From: Zygaena filipendulae
Taxonomy: Eukaryota > Arthropoda > Insecta > Lepidoptera > Zygaenidae
Direction: 5' to 3'
Length of the DNA stretch: 64,000 bases
NCBI GenBank assembly: GCA_907165275.2
Contig: OU015664.1
Location: 3,248,001 to 3,312,000, forward strand
Shown here: positions 1 to 11,662 of the stretch, piece after piece
Layout: each line of letters starts with the position of its first letter
Numbering within the stretch: the first letter of the stretch is position 1
Position numbers and translations under genes: made by a program
The notes under the pieces: model-generated
Told to the model about the DNA's origin: nothing
Databases searched by the model: none
Seen by the model: only the letters and a program-made list of their open reading frames with translations

Positions 1-409
1 CTGACTGTTTTTTTAGATCATTAGATAATAACGTATCTTAATTTTAAATATATTTAAATATCATTGTTTTTAATATCTACTGTGGACAAACCACAACACT
101 TTTTCCTAAGTGACATTTATCCGATGTAACGAGCACGCCTGGTGACGCACGAAGCGACCTCGTTTTTAATCGTGGCAAAATCGCGAAACATATAACCCTC
201 TCTGTTTAACATACATGATTTATATAGATTAGAAAGAGAATCATAGAAGTACATTCATCTCCTTTTGATAAAACCATTATCCTGTTAACGGGCATTTGTT
301 TGAAATTAAATTGACAATAATAAGCCAAAGCCAGCACTGTTTGGTTCTAAATATAGCAATAGGTAGTAACCTAAACTTACATGATATATGTATATGTATA
401 CAAGTTTGT
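1..409. other. AT-rich non-coding DNA
   Basis: No coding frame, RNA gene or repeat boundary that I can support. It runs up to the target duplication of the hAT-like element that follows. Confidence 0.5.
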
Positions 410-417
410 GCATGTCA

Positions 418-698
418 CAGTGGCGGATTTACTAGCAGGCTAGGGCGGCAGATTTTTGGGGCGGCAAATTTGGGGTCATTTTTTTACCAAAAAGCTTATA
501 TGTATTCTTGAGCCATCAATATCGTAGGGTTGCCAAAAAAATCTAGGAACTGACTGACACATTGCTCAACTAGTAAGGACACAAATATAAATTACAACTT
601 CATTGATACAAAAATTGCAACTAACATGATTTTGAACTGGTATAGGTGCGGCAAAATTTGAACAGCCTACTGGCGGCAAATGTATAAATCCAGCACTG
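418..698. mobile_element. hAT-like non-autonomous element (MITE)
   Basis: The element begins CAGTGGCGGATTTA and ends in the inverse of CAGTGCTGGATTTA, so the termini are inverted repeats of the CAGTG type common in hAT transposons. The flanks are gcatgtca (410-417) and gcattcca (699-706), an 8-bp target duplication matching at 6 of 8 positions, the length expected for hAT. The 281-bp interior is rich in GGCGGCAAA-type motifs and encodes no transposase, so it must have been moved by an enzyme supplied elsewhere. The decayed duplication suggests an older insertion. Confidence 0.65.
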
Positions 699-843
699 GC
701 ATTCCATAATTTTTTTGTCACCATGTCATTCTAGCAAAACAGCTCTAATATTTCTAATTTATTTTGTTTTACCCTCTATCTATAGGTACATTTAAATAAT
801 GAAAATATAAAAACATACCCAAAAGTATATTTTTTTTTACTAA

Positions 844-1038
844 CTAGCTGTCCCCCGCGGTTTCACTCGCGATAATTTCGGAGTTCCTGCGGGAATTCCA
901 GGATAAAATATAGATATAGAACTTCCTCATGAATCACTATCTATTGGTGAAAACGGCATCAAAATCCGTTGCGTAATTTACAGATCTAAGTATACCTACA
1001 TAGGGACGGGAAGACAGCGGGAAGCGACTTTGTTTTAT
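844..1038 (-). mobile_element. Helitron-like element, subfamily C
   Basis: The + strand starts CTAGCTGTCCCCCGCGGTTTCACTCGCG, the reverse of the hairpin + CTAG 3' end. The far end (ACAAAGTCGCTTCCCGCTGTC when reversed) matches the copies at 4661-4856 and, more weakly, 38831-39036. It has no coding capacity. Confidence 0.7.
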
Positions 1039-1039
1039 A

Positions 1040-1293
1040 CTACATATGGACATAGATAAGCAATAGTGTGTTAACCCACACTGGAGAAATTTTGAGTAAA
1101 TCGTGTTTTTTTAAAAGTAGGACCGCCATTTTGTGTCAACATTTTTTATGTTCAATATTTAGTTACATATTTAAGCAATGTAATAAGGTAAACACATAAT
1201 TAAAAAACGTTCACTAACTCTCAATAAATCGTTCTGAATCAATAACTTAATTATGTGGGTTAACATGTTATTGCTTATCTGCGTCCATATGTA
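1040..1293. mobile_element. Inverted-repeat MITE, family M2, copy 1
   Basis: The termini are inverted repeats: TACATATGGACATAGATAAG on the left and the reverse of TACATATGGACGCAGATAAG on the right, followed inside by GCAATA and a TTAACCCACA motif on both sides. Related copies lie at 52114-52363 and 55661-55889. The interior carries no ORF. The superfamily is not clear from the sequence; a TA target is possible. Confidence 0.65.
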
Positions 1294-1704
1294 CCTAGGG
1301 ATTTACGATGAAAAGTTCTACATAGTTTGCAATTTTATCATAATATCTTTATAATAAAATTGAGAAGACGAGACGATGACGATACAGAGAAATTAACGAA
1401 CTATATTCTACTATTACACTGAAAAAAATACGCAGCAGCTTAAATGCTTTGTACAATACTAAGAGCCTGCTGAGTAAAATAGTAAAACATATTCTGAAAA
1501 CAGTTAGGCTTGATAGAAAATGTTGTGTCTTGACAGTGAAGTGTACTTGTAGTTTATAACTTACTGATAGTTTGTGGCCTAATGTATATGTATGTATATA
1601 TATTATATGTGTAAATCAGTTTAGTACTGTTAATTAAAACTGTCTGATTTTTCACTGTATATATGAGAGCGATGCTGTATATAGTACTATAAATTTAAAC
1701 TAAA
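1294..1704. other. AT-rich non-coding DNA
   Basis: No gene or repeat boundary recognised. A short TATATATG-rich stretch lies near 1585-1610. Confidence 0.45.
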
Positions 1705-2001
1705 TCTATATAATAAAAATGAATCGCCAAATGTGTTGCTAAGCGCATAACTTCCAAACGACTGCACCAAATTGTTATTTTTTTGTGTTCGTTATTGTCA
1801 GGACAAGGTTTATACAAAAGAAGTTTGGAGTTCCTGCGGGAATTCCGAAACTCATGCGGATGAATCTCCAAAACGGTTGGACCAATATTGACGGGACTTT
1901 CATTGCTAATTAGCTGGTGTTATAAGGAATACATTAGGCTACTTTGGAGTTCCTGCGGGAATTCCGCAACTGACGCGTGTGAAACCGCGGGGCACAGCTA
2001 G
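1705..2001 (+). mobile_element. Helitron-like element, subfamily D, complete
   Basis: It starts TCTATATAATAAAAATGAAT after an A (1704) and ends hairpin-GGGGCACAGCTAG before a T (2002), the A|T insertion pattern of Helitrons without target duplication. The GGAGTTCCTGCGGGAATTCC block occurs twice inside. Relatives are at 32057-32290 and 36281-36545. A small minus-strand ORF across its end is repeat-derived. Confidence 0.75.
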
Positions 2002-2295
2002 TATTAAATAAAGAGCGGATCTGTAGCGGACTGAGCAAAGTTCCCGTTCGTTACATTGCTCTGCCAATATTACTAGTCGCAATGTGAGTTTGTGACAATG
2101 TAATGTTTGTGACTCAAAAGCAAGCTCAGAAGTAATCTTTGCAAATGATTTAAAACAATAATCAATAGTTTTATGATAATAATAATGATGCTTGATCATT
2201 GTCACCTAGTCCCAAACTAAGAGAATATAATTTTCCAGCTTAATTTTTAAGCTTCTTAAAAGGTTTTTATTACAAAAAAAGTAAGTATGTTAAAT

Positions 2296-2500
2296 TCTTA
2301 CTTATATTATAAATGCCAAAGTGAGTTTGTTTATTTGTTTGCTACGCTTTCACGCCTCAATGCCTCAATGACTCAACGGATAAATTTTATATACACGTTG
2401 TCTGGGAAACAGAGAAAGATATAGGGTACTTTTATCCGGGAATTCCCGCGAGAACTCCGCAATTAATGAAATGCGGGTGAAACCGCGGGGGGACAGCTAG
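2296..2500 (+). mobile_element. Helitron-like element, subfamily A
   Basis: It has the 5' region TCTTACTTATATTATAAATG, a TTTGTTACGCTTTCACGC-like block, and the 3' end GCGGGTGAAACCGCGG...CTAG before T. This is the most abundant type in the window. Confidence 0.75.
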
Positions 2501-3880
2501 TACCTATAGCTACAGCTCCCTGCAGCTTCAGCCTTTTCACCTTTTGGGCGCGCGTTGGATTAAATTACACTTTTTTTTTCAGAAAGTCGACGATGATTCC
2601 TACATTAGTTAAATATATTATGACTAAAAGTTTTTTATCTGTTCGTATTAGTTTATGTATTTTAACCAAAATTTGAATTTGATACAGTTTGGATATATTT
2701 AATTGAAGTTCTAATTCAAAATCTCTTACCATTTTTAAATCATATTATTGTATTATTATTATTTATGTAATAGAACACCGCCTTCCTACTAGATTATTTT
2801 CCCTATGCACTCCACGATGGTCTGGAAGTAAAATTGATTTTTTTTATTGGTTTTTTAAGTGGTGTTCAATAATGAGTTTAATATTATTATTATTCTAAAT
2901 ACAAATTGTCTCTCCTAATATCTAGACCAATCGCATTTGCAAAAATGGTCATTTTCCTCGCTAAGCTTTGGTGGAAAGCCGGCCTAATAGTTGGCTGCAT
3001 CAAAGCTAATTTTTTCACTTGCCAGGTGGCTTTGAGTCTAATTGTATGTTATTCCAATCGATTTGCACAAACCGACTGCCTAAGGGCTGGCAGACATACT
3101 TTATAGCAAGACTGACCGGCTATGGAGTGTTTCTTTTTTGTCATGTCAGAATTTTAACAAGCCATTTAATCCTGAAACTGGTTCTGTTTTGCCGAACGTA
3201 GTGCCGGCGCTCTTGTATCACGGACATTATTCACCAAGCATTCCAGTGTGTGAAAGGGATAAAACATATACCTAATGCATAAGCTCATCTTTCTTTATGA
3301 CATCTTTGCCTTAATTGTTGGACGGTTATTGAAAGAGTAGTCTTTGTAAGGAAGGATAAAAGAAAAAGTTTCTGTAATCTCAACAGTCATTTCCTCATCT
3401 TCATATCATTGTGTCTATTTTATTCCATTTTTAAATGAGCTTACCTACTTAATTACGTCTGCAAAATTTCATCAGCCGGTAGCCTGTAAAAGATTTTTTT
3501 ATCGGTCTCACTACGATACGAACACGGTACAAGAGGCGGACTTAATGCCACAGTTACATTTTTTGCCAGTCAACCTTTTAGTATTAGTACTCTTCTTTTT
3601 ATTCTGCTTACTGATCTTCTTTTTATTCTGCTTACTGATTCAATAATACAAATGGGAACTTTGTTCTATTTATTAATCTATCTTTTTAAATTTACATATT
3701 CTATTATACTATTTTTTTATGAAACAGTAAAATCTTAGGATACATGATTTTTTGTAGTGGCTGGCTCTTGTTTTCCCTCTATGATGTCCTTAATCAAATT
3801 GTAATTTTAATAGCATGTAATAACATTGTAAATTGTAAGCGATAGATCTACTTATTTGTATAACCCTTATTTATTAATTA
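2501..3880. other. Non-coding DNA, small ORFs not supported
   Basis: AT-rich, with ATT-type simple sequence near 2745-2765 and 2875-2895. ORFs of 60-66 codons at 2906-3201 overlap each other in two frames without splice signals or a domain, so I do not call them. A 24-bp tandem duplication is listed separately. Confidence 0.4.
3591..3638. repeat. Perfect 24-bp tandem duplication
   Basis: The unit beginning TCTTCTTTTTATTCTGC occurs twice, head to tail and identical (3591-3614 and 3615-3638). A recent slippage or repair event is the likely cause. Confidence 0.85.
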
Positions 3881-4302
3881 CTAGCTATGCCCTGCGGTTT
3901 CACCCGCGGTAATTTCGGAGTTCCCGCGGGAATTCTGGGTTGAAAAGTACCCTATGTCCTTCTTTATACCCCTGACAACGTTCATGCCAAATTTTATCCA
4001 AATCCGTTCAGTCGTTTTTGCGTGATTGAGTAAACGTATGCGAGGATAAGAGCTCGAAAGCGCATTTTCATCCGACTTGCTTCAAATTTATCGTCACTGC
4101 TCAGCTCCTATGTGTCTTAGCGTTATGTTATATAGCCTATAACCTGCCCAGGAGTATGGACTACAATCGAACCAAGTTTGGTTAAAATCCCTTCACCAGT
4201 TTTTGGCATCAGTATCGATCACCATTCATCCTCCAATATTAACTTTGAATATATATTCAATGTACAGAATTGACCTCTCTACAGTTTTATTATAAGTATA
4301 GA
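3881..4302 (-). mobile_element. Helitron-like element, subfamily B (long)
   Basis: On the minus strand it starts TCTATACTTATAATAAAACT and ends with the hairpin and CTAG; the flanking bases are A and T as expected. It shares a roughly 400-bp body with the copies at 26117-26562, 29310-29795 and 49552-50023, including the block around CTCAGCTCCTATGTGTC. This copy lacks part of the body present in the others, including the GACA simple repeat. Confidence 0.8.
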
Positions 4303-4660
4303 TTATTACTTAATAATTTTCTTAACATAAGGTGTAAAATTTTATATTTGGCCACCCTGTATATATATACATACAGCTTCAAAGAATATTTAATGTTCTT
4401 ATCGTGTTTTTGAATGTACTTTATTATAATGGCGTATTCTATACTCACCTATTACACGAAACCACATTTGTATTCAAGGAAGAACATACGAAACAGTTAC
4501 ACATAGAGTCAAGGTTTCCTCGTCAATGGATAAAAAATTTCGTTGTTTGTAAATGAGTAGACCCATGAGCTATCCAGATAGAATCTCAACAATTTCATAG
4601 ATACCTAAGTATTTCTAAGTAGGAAATATAAATGTCTTCATACACAGGCTATATTATTTA
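4303..4660. other. AT-rich non-coding DNA
   Basis: Nothing recognised between two Helitron-like copies. Confidence 0.45.
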
Positions 4661-4856
4661 CTAGCTGTTCTCCGCGGTTTACCTGCGGTAATTTCGTACT
4701 TTCTGCGGAAATTCCAGGATAAAATATAGATATAAACCTTCCTCGTGAATCACTCTATCTATTGGTGAAAACCGCATAAAAATCCGTTGCGTAGTTTTAA
4801 AGATCTAAGCATACATTAGGACAGACAGACAGCGGGAAGCGACTTTGTTATAAACT
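4661..4856 (-). mobile_element. Helitron-like element, subfamily C
   Basis: The + strand begins CTAGCTGTTCTCCGCGG, preceded by A. It is closely similar along its length to 844-1038 and contains a short GACA run. Non-coding. Confidence 0.7.
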
Positions 4857-5011
4857 ATGTAGTGATGTGAAAATGTGTTAGTTTGTTTTTTCTTTGCATC
4901 GTGATGCAGCAATGGATTGACGTGTTTTTTTGCGCATAGGCTTGATTGTAGGGTTGGGACTGCCAGGAACTGACGAGTTAAAGGCTCTTAAAGGCTTAAT
5001 ACTATTTAATA

Positions 5012-5205
5012 CTAGCGGTGCCCCGCGGTTTCACCCGCGGTAAAATCGGAGTTCCCGCGGGAATTCCGGGATAAAAATTACCCTATGTGTTAATTTGATG
5101 TATAAACTATATTATTGTAAAGTTTCATTTAATTCCATTCAGTAGTTTTTGCATGAAAGAGTAACAAATATCCATCCATCCATAGTCCATCCATCCGTAG
5201 TAGGA
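5012..5205 (-). mobile_element. Helitron-like element, subfamily A, complete ends
   Basis: The + strand starts CTAGCGGTGCCCCGCGG after an A and ends GTAGGA before a T (TCCTAC when reversed). It contains a short CCAT-type simple repeat at 5171-5195. Confidence 0.75.
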
Positions 5206-6011
5206 TATCTACTTAATACACTTATTACTTAATATATACTACTACTACTTAATATATTTATTTATTTACTAAAGAAAAACATACAATTAATGTTATAAAA
5301 AAAAAACCGGTGCGTGTACCAGAATAAATGAAACGTGAAATCAAATTTTTTTCAATCCATATTTGTTTGTTTTCAGTACATTCAATCATTGCATTTTTAG
5401 TAAATATTTTGCTGTTTTTCGATGTACAGTAGATGGTAAGTGTAAGTGAGAAAGTAACACATCCACGTATCAAAAAATTCCAATTGAAAAGGTTCCATAA
5501 ATAAATGTTTCAGGAGAGATTATAAAAATATAGATATTATGTATAATAAATATTGTGTATAAGTTTTGAATATAAGGGCATCAAAGAAATCTTTTGAATA
5601 GGTGCAGCTGAAATAAATATAATGTCAGAATTTTAGACCTCTTAGACTTCATAATATCAATGTGAAGTATTTATCGATCATAGGACGACCTTTAGATAAA
5701 TATGTAAAAGATATAATAGATCTAAAAACAATTGCATACATAGAGTCGAAACTCTACATCGTGTTTTATCAAAGCACCACCGAGAATGTAAATGTTTGCT
5801 CACAGATTTATCTTCGATCGTGAATTGAACACACCGGCCAGCAAATACCGGCAAACTTTTATTACGAATTTCACTTCACTTTACAATTTCGATCACTGTA
5901 CAACTGAATGTGATAAATTTTCTGCACAACAAGACTTTGAAATTATCTAATCTATAATATTTAAAAAATAATTGTTTTTTTTGCGTGTACTTAACCGTAT
6001 TGATTTTTTCT
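5206..6011. other. AT-rich non-coding DNA
   Basis: No supported gene. A 71-codon minus-strand frame at 5258-5473 has no features beyond being open. Confidence 0.4.
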
Positions 6012-6063
6012 TTTTGTCCCGAAATTTCTACGGGAATTCCGAAATTAACGCGAGTAAAACTAG
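6012..6063 (+). mobile_element. Helitron-like 3' end fragment
   Basis: Only the last ~50 bp are present (TTTTGTCCCGAAATTTCTAC through CTAG), with a degraded hairpin. Confidence 0.5.
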
Positions 6064-7295
6064 TACTAGTATCGACTAGTAGTATAGAAAGAAGAAGAAA
6101 AAAACACTCAAAACGCAGAATAACATATTGATATCTTACATGTGTGACTTTCGTATTATTCGTACAGAATAGTATGGCTGGATGGATAAGCTCTGCCCAT
6201 TCGGCAGCTTACGACTTGCGCTCTCAACTCAACTCAAAGTCTGTAGTCTGTACCATGTACTTAGTAGTGTAACAACTCGTGAGTCGATTGCACGTATTCG
6301 ATAAATAATAATCGAACGCGATTATTCACGAACTATATATACTTTTTTGTTGTTTAAAAAATGGAACCTGTAACAGTGATGTGAATGTGTTGCTTTCAAA
6401 AATATCGATCGAAAGATTTAGTTTGTAATAATTTTGTGATCTCATTCATAAAACTGCAGTGTGCTCGTATGTTTTATAAAGTATCTTCTGTCATTTTCCC
6501 GGTAAACAAACGTCTTGTTTACACAAATTGTATTATTCAATACTACTTTATAAGTAAACTTTAGACATATCTAATAGGTTATTTAAAATATTTGATTGCA
6601 TAAACCTTTTTTTTCGACATTTAACAAAATAGGCTTATTTGACCATTATTAGAATCTTAACAAACTACAGCTACTTTTGCGTTTTAAATTCTAAAGTAGG
6701 CTACACTTTTACAATCCTAACGTGTCAGTTTAAACACCTGACATAAAAAAGAGAAACAAACGTGATCTGGTTTTTTATGATACATTCATACACCGATAAT
6801 TACCGAAGCAACTGCGTGTAGTTTTGCGAATGATCTGCTTTGATTGATGTAATCAGAAAATCAATCTTAACACTGTCCATAATGTTTATTTTCCATTGTG
6901 GCTTATCGATACCTGTCGAATATAGATCATAATCGATAATTATGGGGGAACATACTTCAAATTACGTAAATTGATATCTTATTGATATTACTTATTTATT
7001 ATTTGTTAAAAGATATTTAATTTGGTTTCAAAGTGAAACATAAAGGTATCACGTATGTTACTGCGTTTGTTGTAAAAACTGAAATGTAAAGTTCAAAACG
7101 ACCATCGGAAAACATTTATTTAATTACCTGCAACACTTGTACAATACAATACATACATATAGTTGTTTATTTTATCGAATTACTAATTAAAATATCGACA
7201 TTACCATGAACATAATTTATTGATTTCCTCGTCAATAAGGAAAACTTTTACAAAAATTAATATAAAAAAAACAGGAACCATTCGCAAGATAGTAC
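6064..7295. other. Non-coding DNA, no gene seen
   Basis: A moderately GC-rich patch lies at 6170-6330, with a small inverted repeat TTCGATAAATAATAATCGAA near 6297-6317. Several ATCGAT/TATCGA motifs occur at 6400-6420 and 6900-6940. I cannot assign a function. Confidence 0.35.
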
Positions 7296-7923
7296 CTAAC
7301 TGTTCCGCTCGCGGTTTCACCTGCGTTGATTTCGGAATTCCCTCGGGAGTCGGGACCTCTTTAGGTATGTCGGAATGGAAAGAACACCAGGTCTAATTTT
7401 ACATCACCGTCAAAAATTTCGAGGTTACATATCGTTTGAATGTTGAGGGCATGTTGACTATTTTTTTTAGTCCGTCTTGTAATAAGTAAATTGGACACGT
7501 ATTTTTTCTTTTTTACGTAATCAAAAAATAACGGTGATACATTGAGTTGAAATTTCGGGTGACGTCAATAAACGGTGCAGTTTGTATGGCGGCTTATAGC
7601 GGTTAGTGACGTCTCGAGCCCTCAACCTAAACTTTAATGCGCTTTATCTCTGTATAATTTCATTTATTTGAAAAAGCAAAAAATACGTGTCCATTATTTT
7701 TTTATTTTCTATCTGACGGACTGATAAGAATTTTGATTTTCTAAAGTCGTCAACATCCCTGTTCCGTGATAAAAGTACCTACCCTATATCACTTAGAAAC
7801 ACTACAGGTTTCTATAAGTGAAAGAATTTTTAAAACCGTTTAAACAGTTTTTGAGTTTATCCATTACAAACAAACACATAAAACAAAAAATAAGATCTTT
7901 TCTCTTCGTAATAAATATTAGGA
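7296..7923 (-). mobile_element. Helitron-like element interrupted by a MITE
   Basis: The + strand begins CTAACTGTTCCGCTCGCGG (degenerate hairpin end) and resumes after the inserted M1 MITE with GTTCCGTGATAAAAGTACC, ending in ATTAGGA before T. The two halves belong to a subfamily with the TTTTTAAAACCG motif also seen at 18068-18252 and 37363-37550. The stretch 7366-7446 is not clearly assigned. Confidence 0.55.
7447..7759. mobile_element. Inverted-repeat MITE, family M1, copy 1
   Basis: The outer termini are GGGCATGTTGAC and the reverse of GGGATGTTGAC, with inner inverted motifs AGTCCGTC / GACGGACT. The interior has a GTGACGTC motif and the conserved block TTTAATGCGCTTTATCTC. Copies occur at 40836, 44889 and 56356. 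It has no ORF and sits inside a Helitron-like copy, so it arrived later. Confidence 0.7.
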
Positions 7924-8722
7924 TGTATAGAAAACATAACCCAATCATGTGTGTACCTGCATCCAAGCATTAAATTAAATTTTGCTCTCGTTGCGCACTT
8001 CATGCATATGTCACTTCTATTGTTTTCTAATGTTTTACTCTCAACAAGTCATAACAAAAAGTTTCAAATGGTAGTAAAAAGAGTAATACTTAAAATAGGT
8101 AATTTTGGTAAGTTCGATTTTTAGGAACGTATAAAAAAGTTTTTTTAGTTAGTACCTTTGATTCATTGATGTAAAAACTTATTTACAAATGTTTTTATTA
8201 GATAAGATTTAAGAAAAAAATTGACTCACACATACCTTAACATATTTTAGGTATTTGTTTTGTAATAGGTTTCTAATTTTCGCGGGAGATTTGCTCCATC
8301 CATCAGATCTTGACCAAATTAAAATAGAACCACATCAGGTGCATATTATCCTTTATAAAAAATAAATGAAGATCAGTTAAAACAGATTAATCAGTCCGTG
8401 AAGATTACGTAACATACACTCGTATAGTCGGGTTAAGCACCTTCGTCTTTTTCTGAAGCCGGTAAAAAAATTCGTTGTATCAATTTAAGTACATGGAGCA
8501 TGCATGAGGAACTTTGCAACCAATGAACATAATTTAGTATAGTCGCATTACTGTCTGTACATTTACGTCACTAACATAAACAGGCTACACCATAATTCGC
8601 TATTGTATACAAGAATGTTTGCGAAAAAATAGTCCCAAATAGGCAACCTGTTAACCACATGTCGAATTGAAACTAAGTATATATTTCTGTGATGATAATA
8701 TCATACTAAGTACGTATATACA
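7924..8722. other. AT-rich non-coding DNA
   Basis: Nothing recognised in this stretch. Confidence 0.4.
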
Positions 8723-9005
8723 TCCTTACTATGTATTTTAAAGGCGAATATGAGTTTATATGTTGGTTACGCTTTCAAGTCTTAACTACTCAACCGATTA
8801 TCATGAAATTTTGGATACACCTTTTCAGGGGTACAGAGAAGGAACTTTTTACGTTTGTTGCTTGGTTTCCACGACACAAGCTTATAGCTTAGTGTGGGAT
8901 CAAGTAGATCCGTGTGTTGTGAAGTGGATTATTATTATTATTATTCTAGATTTCTCGTGGGAACTCCGAAATTAATGTCCGGGTGAAACCGCGAGAAACA
9001 GCTAG
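8723..9005 (+). mobile_element. Helitron-like element, subfamily A, with nested insertion
   Basis: It starts TCCTTACTATG after A (8722) and ends GAAACAGCTAG before T (9006). The usual body is split in the middle by unrelated sequence at about 8851-8945. The 71-codon + strand ORF across it is repeat-derived. Confidence 0.75.
8851..8945 (+). mobile_element. Nested LINE/SINE-type 3' end with ATT tail
   Basis: Sequence from TTGCTTGGTTTCCACGAC to a run of about six ATT units interrupts the Helitron-like copy. The trinucleotide 3' tail is what 5'-truncated non-LTR elements with a short-repeat tail leave behind. The clade is not identified. Confidence 0.5.
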
Positions 9006-9130
9006 TAATTAAAAATATTTAGAGGCGAGTTATAATCCGTTCGATTACAAACGATGGCGTCACTCAGGCACAGATAAGCTAATTAGCTTACGCTAAGTAA
9101 CTATATCCTAATTGTAATTGTAACTGTAAA

Positions 9131-9329
9131 TCCTACTATAATTATAAATGTGAAAGTGTGAATGTTTGGATGTTTGTTACTCAATCACGCAAAAACGGCT
9201 GAACGGATTTGGATGAAATTTGGTATGCACATTGTCAGGGGTGCAGAGAAGGGCATAGAGTACTTTTTATCCCGAAATTCCCGCGGGAACTCCGAAATTA
9301 ACGCGGGTGAAACCACGGGGCACAGCTTG
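9131..9329 (+). mobile_element. Helitron-like element, subfamily A, nearly consensus
   Basis: It starts TCCTACTATAATTATAAATG after A and ends with the hairpin and GGCACAGCTTG before T; the terminal CTAG has become CTTG. The body is close to 62119-62316 in reverse. Confidence 0.8.
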
Positions 9330-10324
9330 TAATAAATAAATGTATATTAATTAGTACCTACTCAGGCAAATAATGGAATCGTCAGTTTGAAAACGCACGT
9401 GATTTTGTTTTTCATACCTGTCGGTAGGGTTCTACTCTAGGTTGGGTTGGTGACAATTGACAACAACGGAATTATACCTATACGTTGAAACTGAAAGAAA
9501 CAATAATCCAAAATGCATCACGCATTCTGTGCATCACGTCTAATCTACTGATGACTGTGGGGATCTTGAAGCGAGTCAGTTTTTTAGATTTCATACATAT
9601 TGAAATATAATATATAGGTATGATCATTACCAATTTTAAGGAGTGAAGTGCAATTGAAATTGAAAAAACTTTATTTAAAACAACACATGTTTGAGTAGGT
9701 AGTGTATGTTTCGTTGGTCTTTCTATTTAAACAAATCAATCATGTTGACGCAGTTATGTTCCGTATAGATTAAGTTACTCGTAAAACATATAGTTTTTGT
9801 TTGTGGTTTTAATGTTATCGGTCCTTGAAAATCGACGAGGTGTTAAATTAATTCTGGAGACAATTTTCTGCTAGTTCTGTACCAATTCCGACTAATATGC
9901 ATTTTTTAGTTTCTTAAGTGTGCGTTGATGTCTTTTGAACTGATAAGCGTATTTGCAATGGTAGGTAAAAGTCATAATAAAATCCAAGGATAGTGTGACA
10001 AGATAATATGGATGAAATTTAATAGTCATGAGTAAATCTTAATACATAAAAAAAAATAGATGAAAGTATTAGCCGACTTTGTCCACCACAATTTTTAGAA
10101 AAAAAAATTGTGAAAGAGTTTCCTTCTCATCTAGTTTATTTTGTACCTATATTTTATTAACATAATTAAAAAAAGAAACAAAAACAATTTTTAAAATAAA
10201 AAAAAACATAGTCAAAATAGAGTTCACTAACACTGGCCAATATTTAAGGAATGTAATTCCAAATTAACAGTTTTTACTAAATGCTTATTGAAAGTTTATG
10301 CGGTACTCACATTTTTTTTTAATT
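9330..10324. other. AT-rich non-coding DNA
   Basis: Nothing supported; long A/T runs at 10035-10205. Confidence 0.4.
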
Positions 10325-10526
10325 TTTGTCTGTCTCTCTGTTTGTCTGTTTGTTTGTTCCAGCTAAACTCTGAAGCTATTGGACCAATTGTAGCGGGACA
10401 TTGACTGACAGATAGCTGATATTATAAGGAGTAACTTAGGCTACTTTTATTTTAGAAAAAAATTACTCATGCGGAACTTGAATGGATTCCGAAACTCACC
10501 CGGGCGAAACCGCGGGTCACAGCATG
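10325..10526 (+). mobile_element. Helitron-like element, subfamily D-related
   Basis: The body contains GTCTGTC repeats, a TATTATAAGGAGTAACTTAGG-type block (compare 46105-46328) and the end CGCGGGTCACAGCATG before T. The 5' boundary is approximate. Confidence 0.65.
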
Positions 10527-11579
10527 TTCCAAATAAAATCAATAATTATTGAATCCAAATGTGCGTTTGAATAATAAGTTGTAATGTCAATTGTAACTTG
10601 TAAGCGGTAACTCTCAACAGAATTATGTTACGATAAAATAAATCATACACACAGACCGTGACCAGATAGTATCGTAAGTAAATAATAACCGTTCCCACGT
10701 CTAGGTCGCTCGTTAACTCATTAATAATTTTGCATATATGATTTATATGGGCAACTATCACTTGTATTCATTCGTTTATTTATACGGGGTTAGTCGAAAA
10801 AGGGTGTGCCAACCCAAAACTGTATCGATGTGTCCGTGATGCAAATAACTTTTTCTTAAAAAAAAAAATATCTTGAATGTCAACGATCTGTGGAGAAACA
10901 CTTTATCCATTAATCTCTCTAGCTGTCAATCTGTAAGTTAACTGGTAGGAGTATATATATATATATAGCAATAAAGGATATGAGATATTAAAAAAAACAC
11001 TTTAAAGTTTGTCTTTTGGTTTCAATTGCATAGGCTGATGGAGTAATAAATAAGTTGAAACAAAGTAGACGTTTTACTTCACATCATGAGTAATTATTAT
11101 AATAAAAAAGCATTTTTACGTTTTTAAAATGCTATAATACGAGTTTAATTACATATAGCTATCGGTGATACTTTGAAGAGCTTGCGACTTAGTACCCTCT
11201 TTTAAACGAATCTTAACTAGTTAAATAGGTACTCTGTACGCACCTATTTAAGCTGACTCTGTATGAACTTCATTGTGACTATTAATTAATGGATTCTGTT
11301 ACTGAACCGAGTTATCTACTCCGATTGCTTAGTAAAAGAGGCAATAACAGGGGCCCTACTATCATTCCTACACAGACATTACCTTTGGTCTAGTGGTTGG
11401 CAAGAAGTTTTTTTACGAGTGTTGCTAGGGTGAAGCAAGGAAGCTTCTTAAAATGATGCAAGGAACTCAGAATATGATCATCATCCACAACTGTAGATGG
11501 GCAATCAACAGGATTTTAATACTCAAGCACTGGTACCTATCTACATAATATATCCACAGACATTCACTTTTACGCTTAT
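10527..11579. other. Non-coding DNA with a dispersed repeat fragment
   Basis: 10790-10860 resembles 16045-16115 (shared TGCAAATAACTTTTTCT-like core after TGTGTCC). A lone A-box-like motif at 11389-11404 lacks a B box. Nothing else recognised. Confidence 0.4.
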
Positions 11580-11662
11580 TTTTTTTTTTAAGTCATAGGG
11601 GGCAAACGGGCAAGTGGTACACCTGATGGTAAGTAATTACCGCCGCCCATAGACATTATTCT
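11580..11662 (-). mobile_element. LINE-type 3' end fragment
   Basis: Reversed, it reads GGGCGGCGGTAATTACTTAC, then CCATCAGGTGTACCACTTGC, then CCCCCTATGACTT and an A tail. This is the same 3' end as 15361-15602. It is 5'-truncated and non-coding. Confidence 0.7.

Noticed and set aside
11389..11410. tRNA-like A box (GGTCTAGTGGTTGGC)
   Set aside because: No B box or stems within the expected distance.
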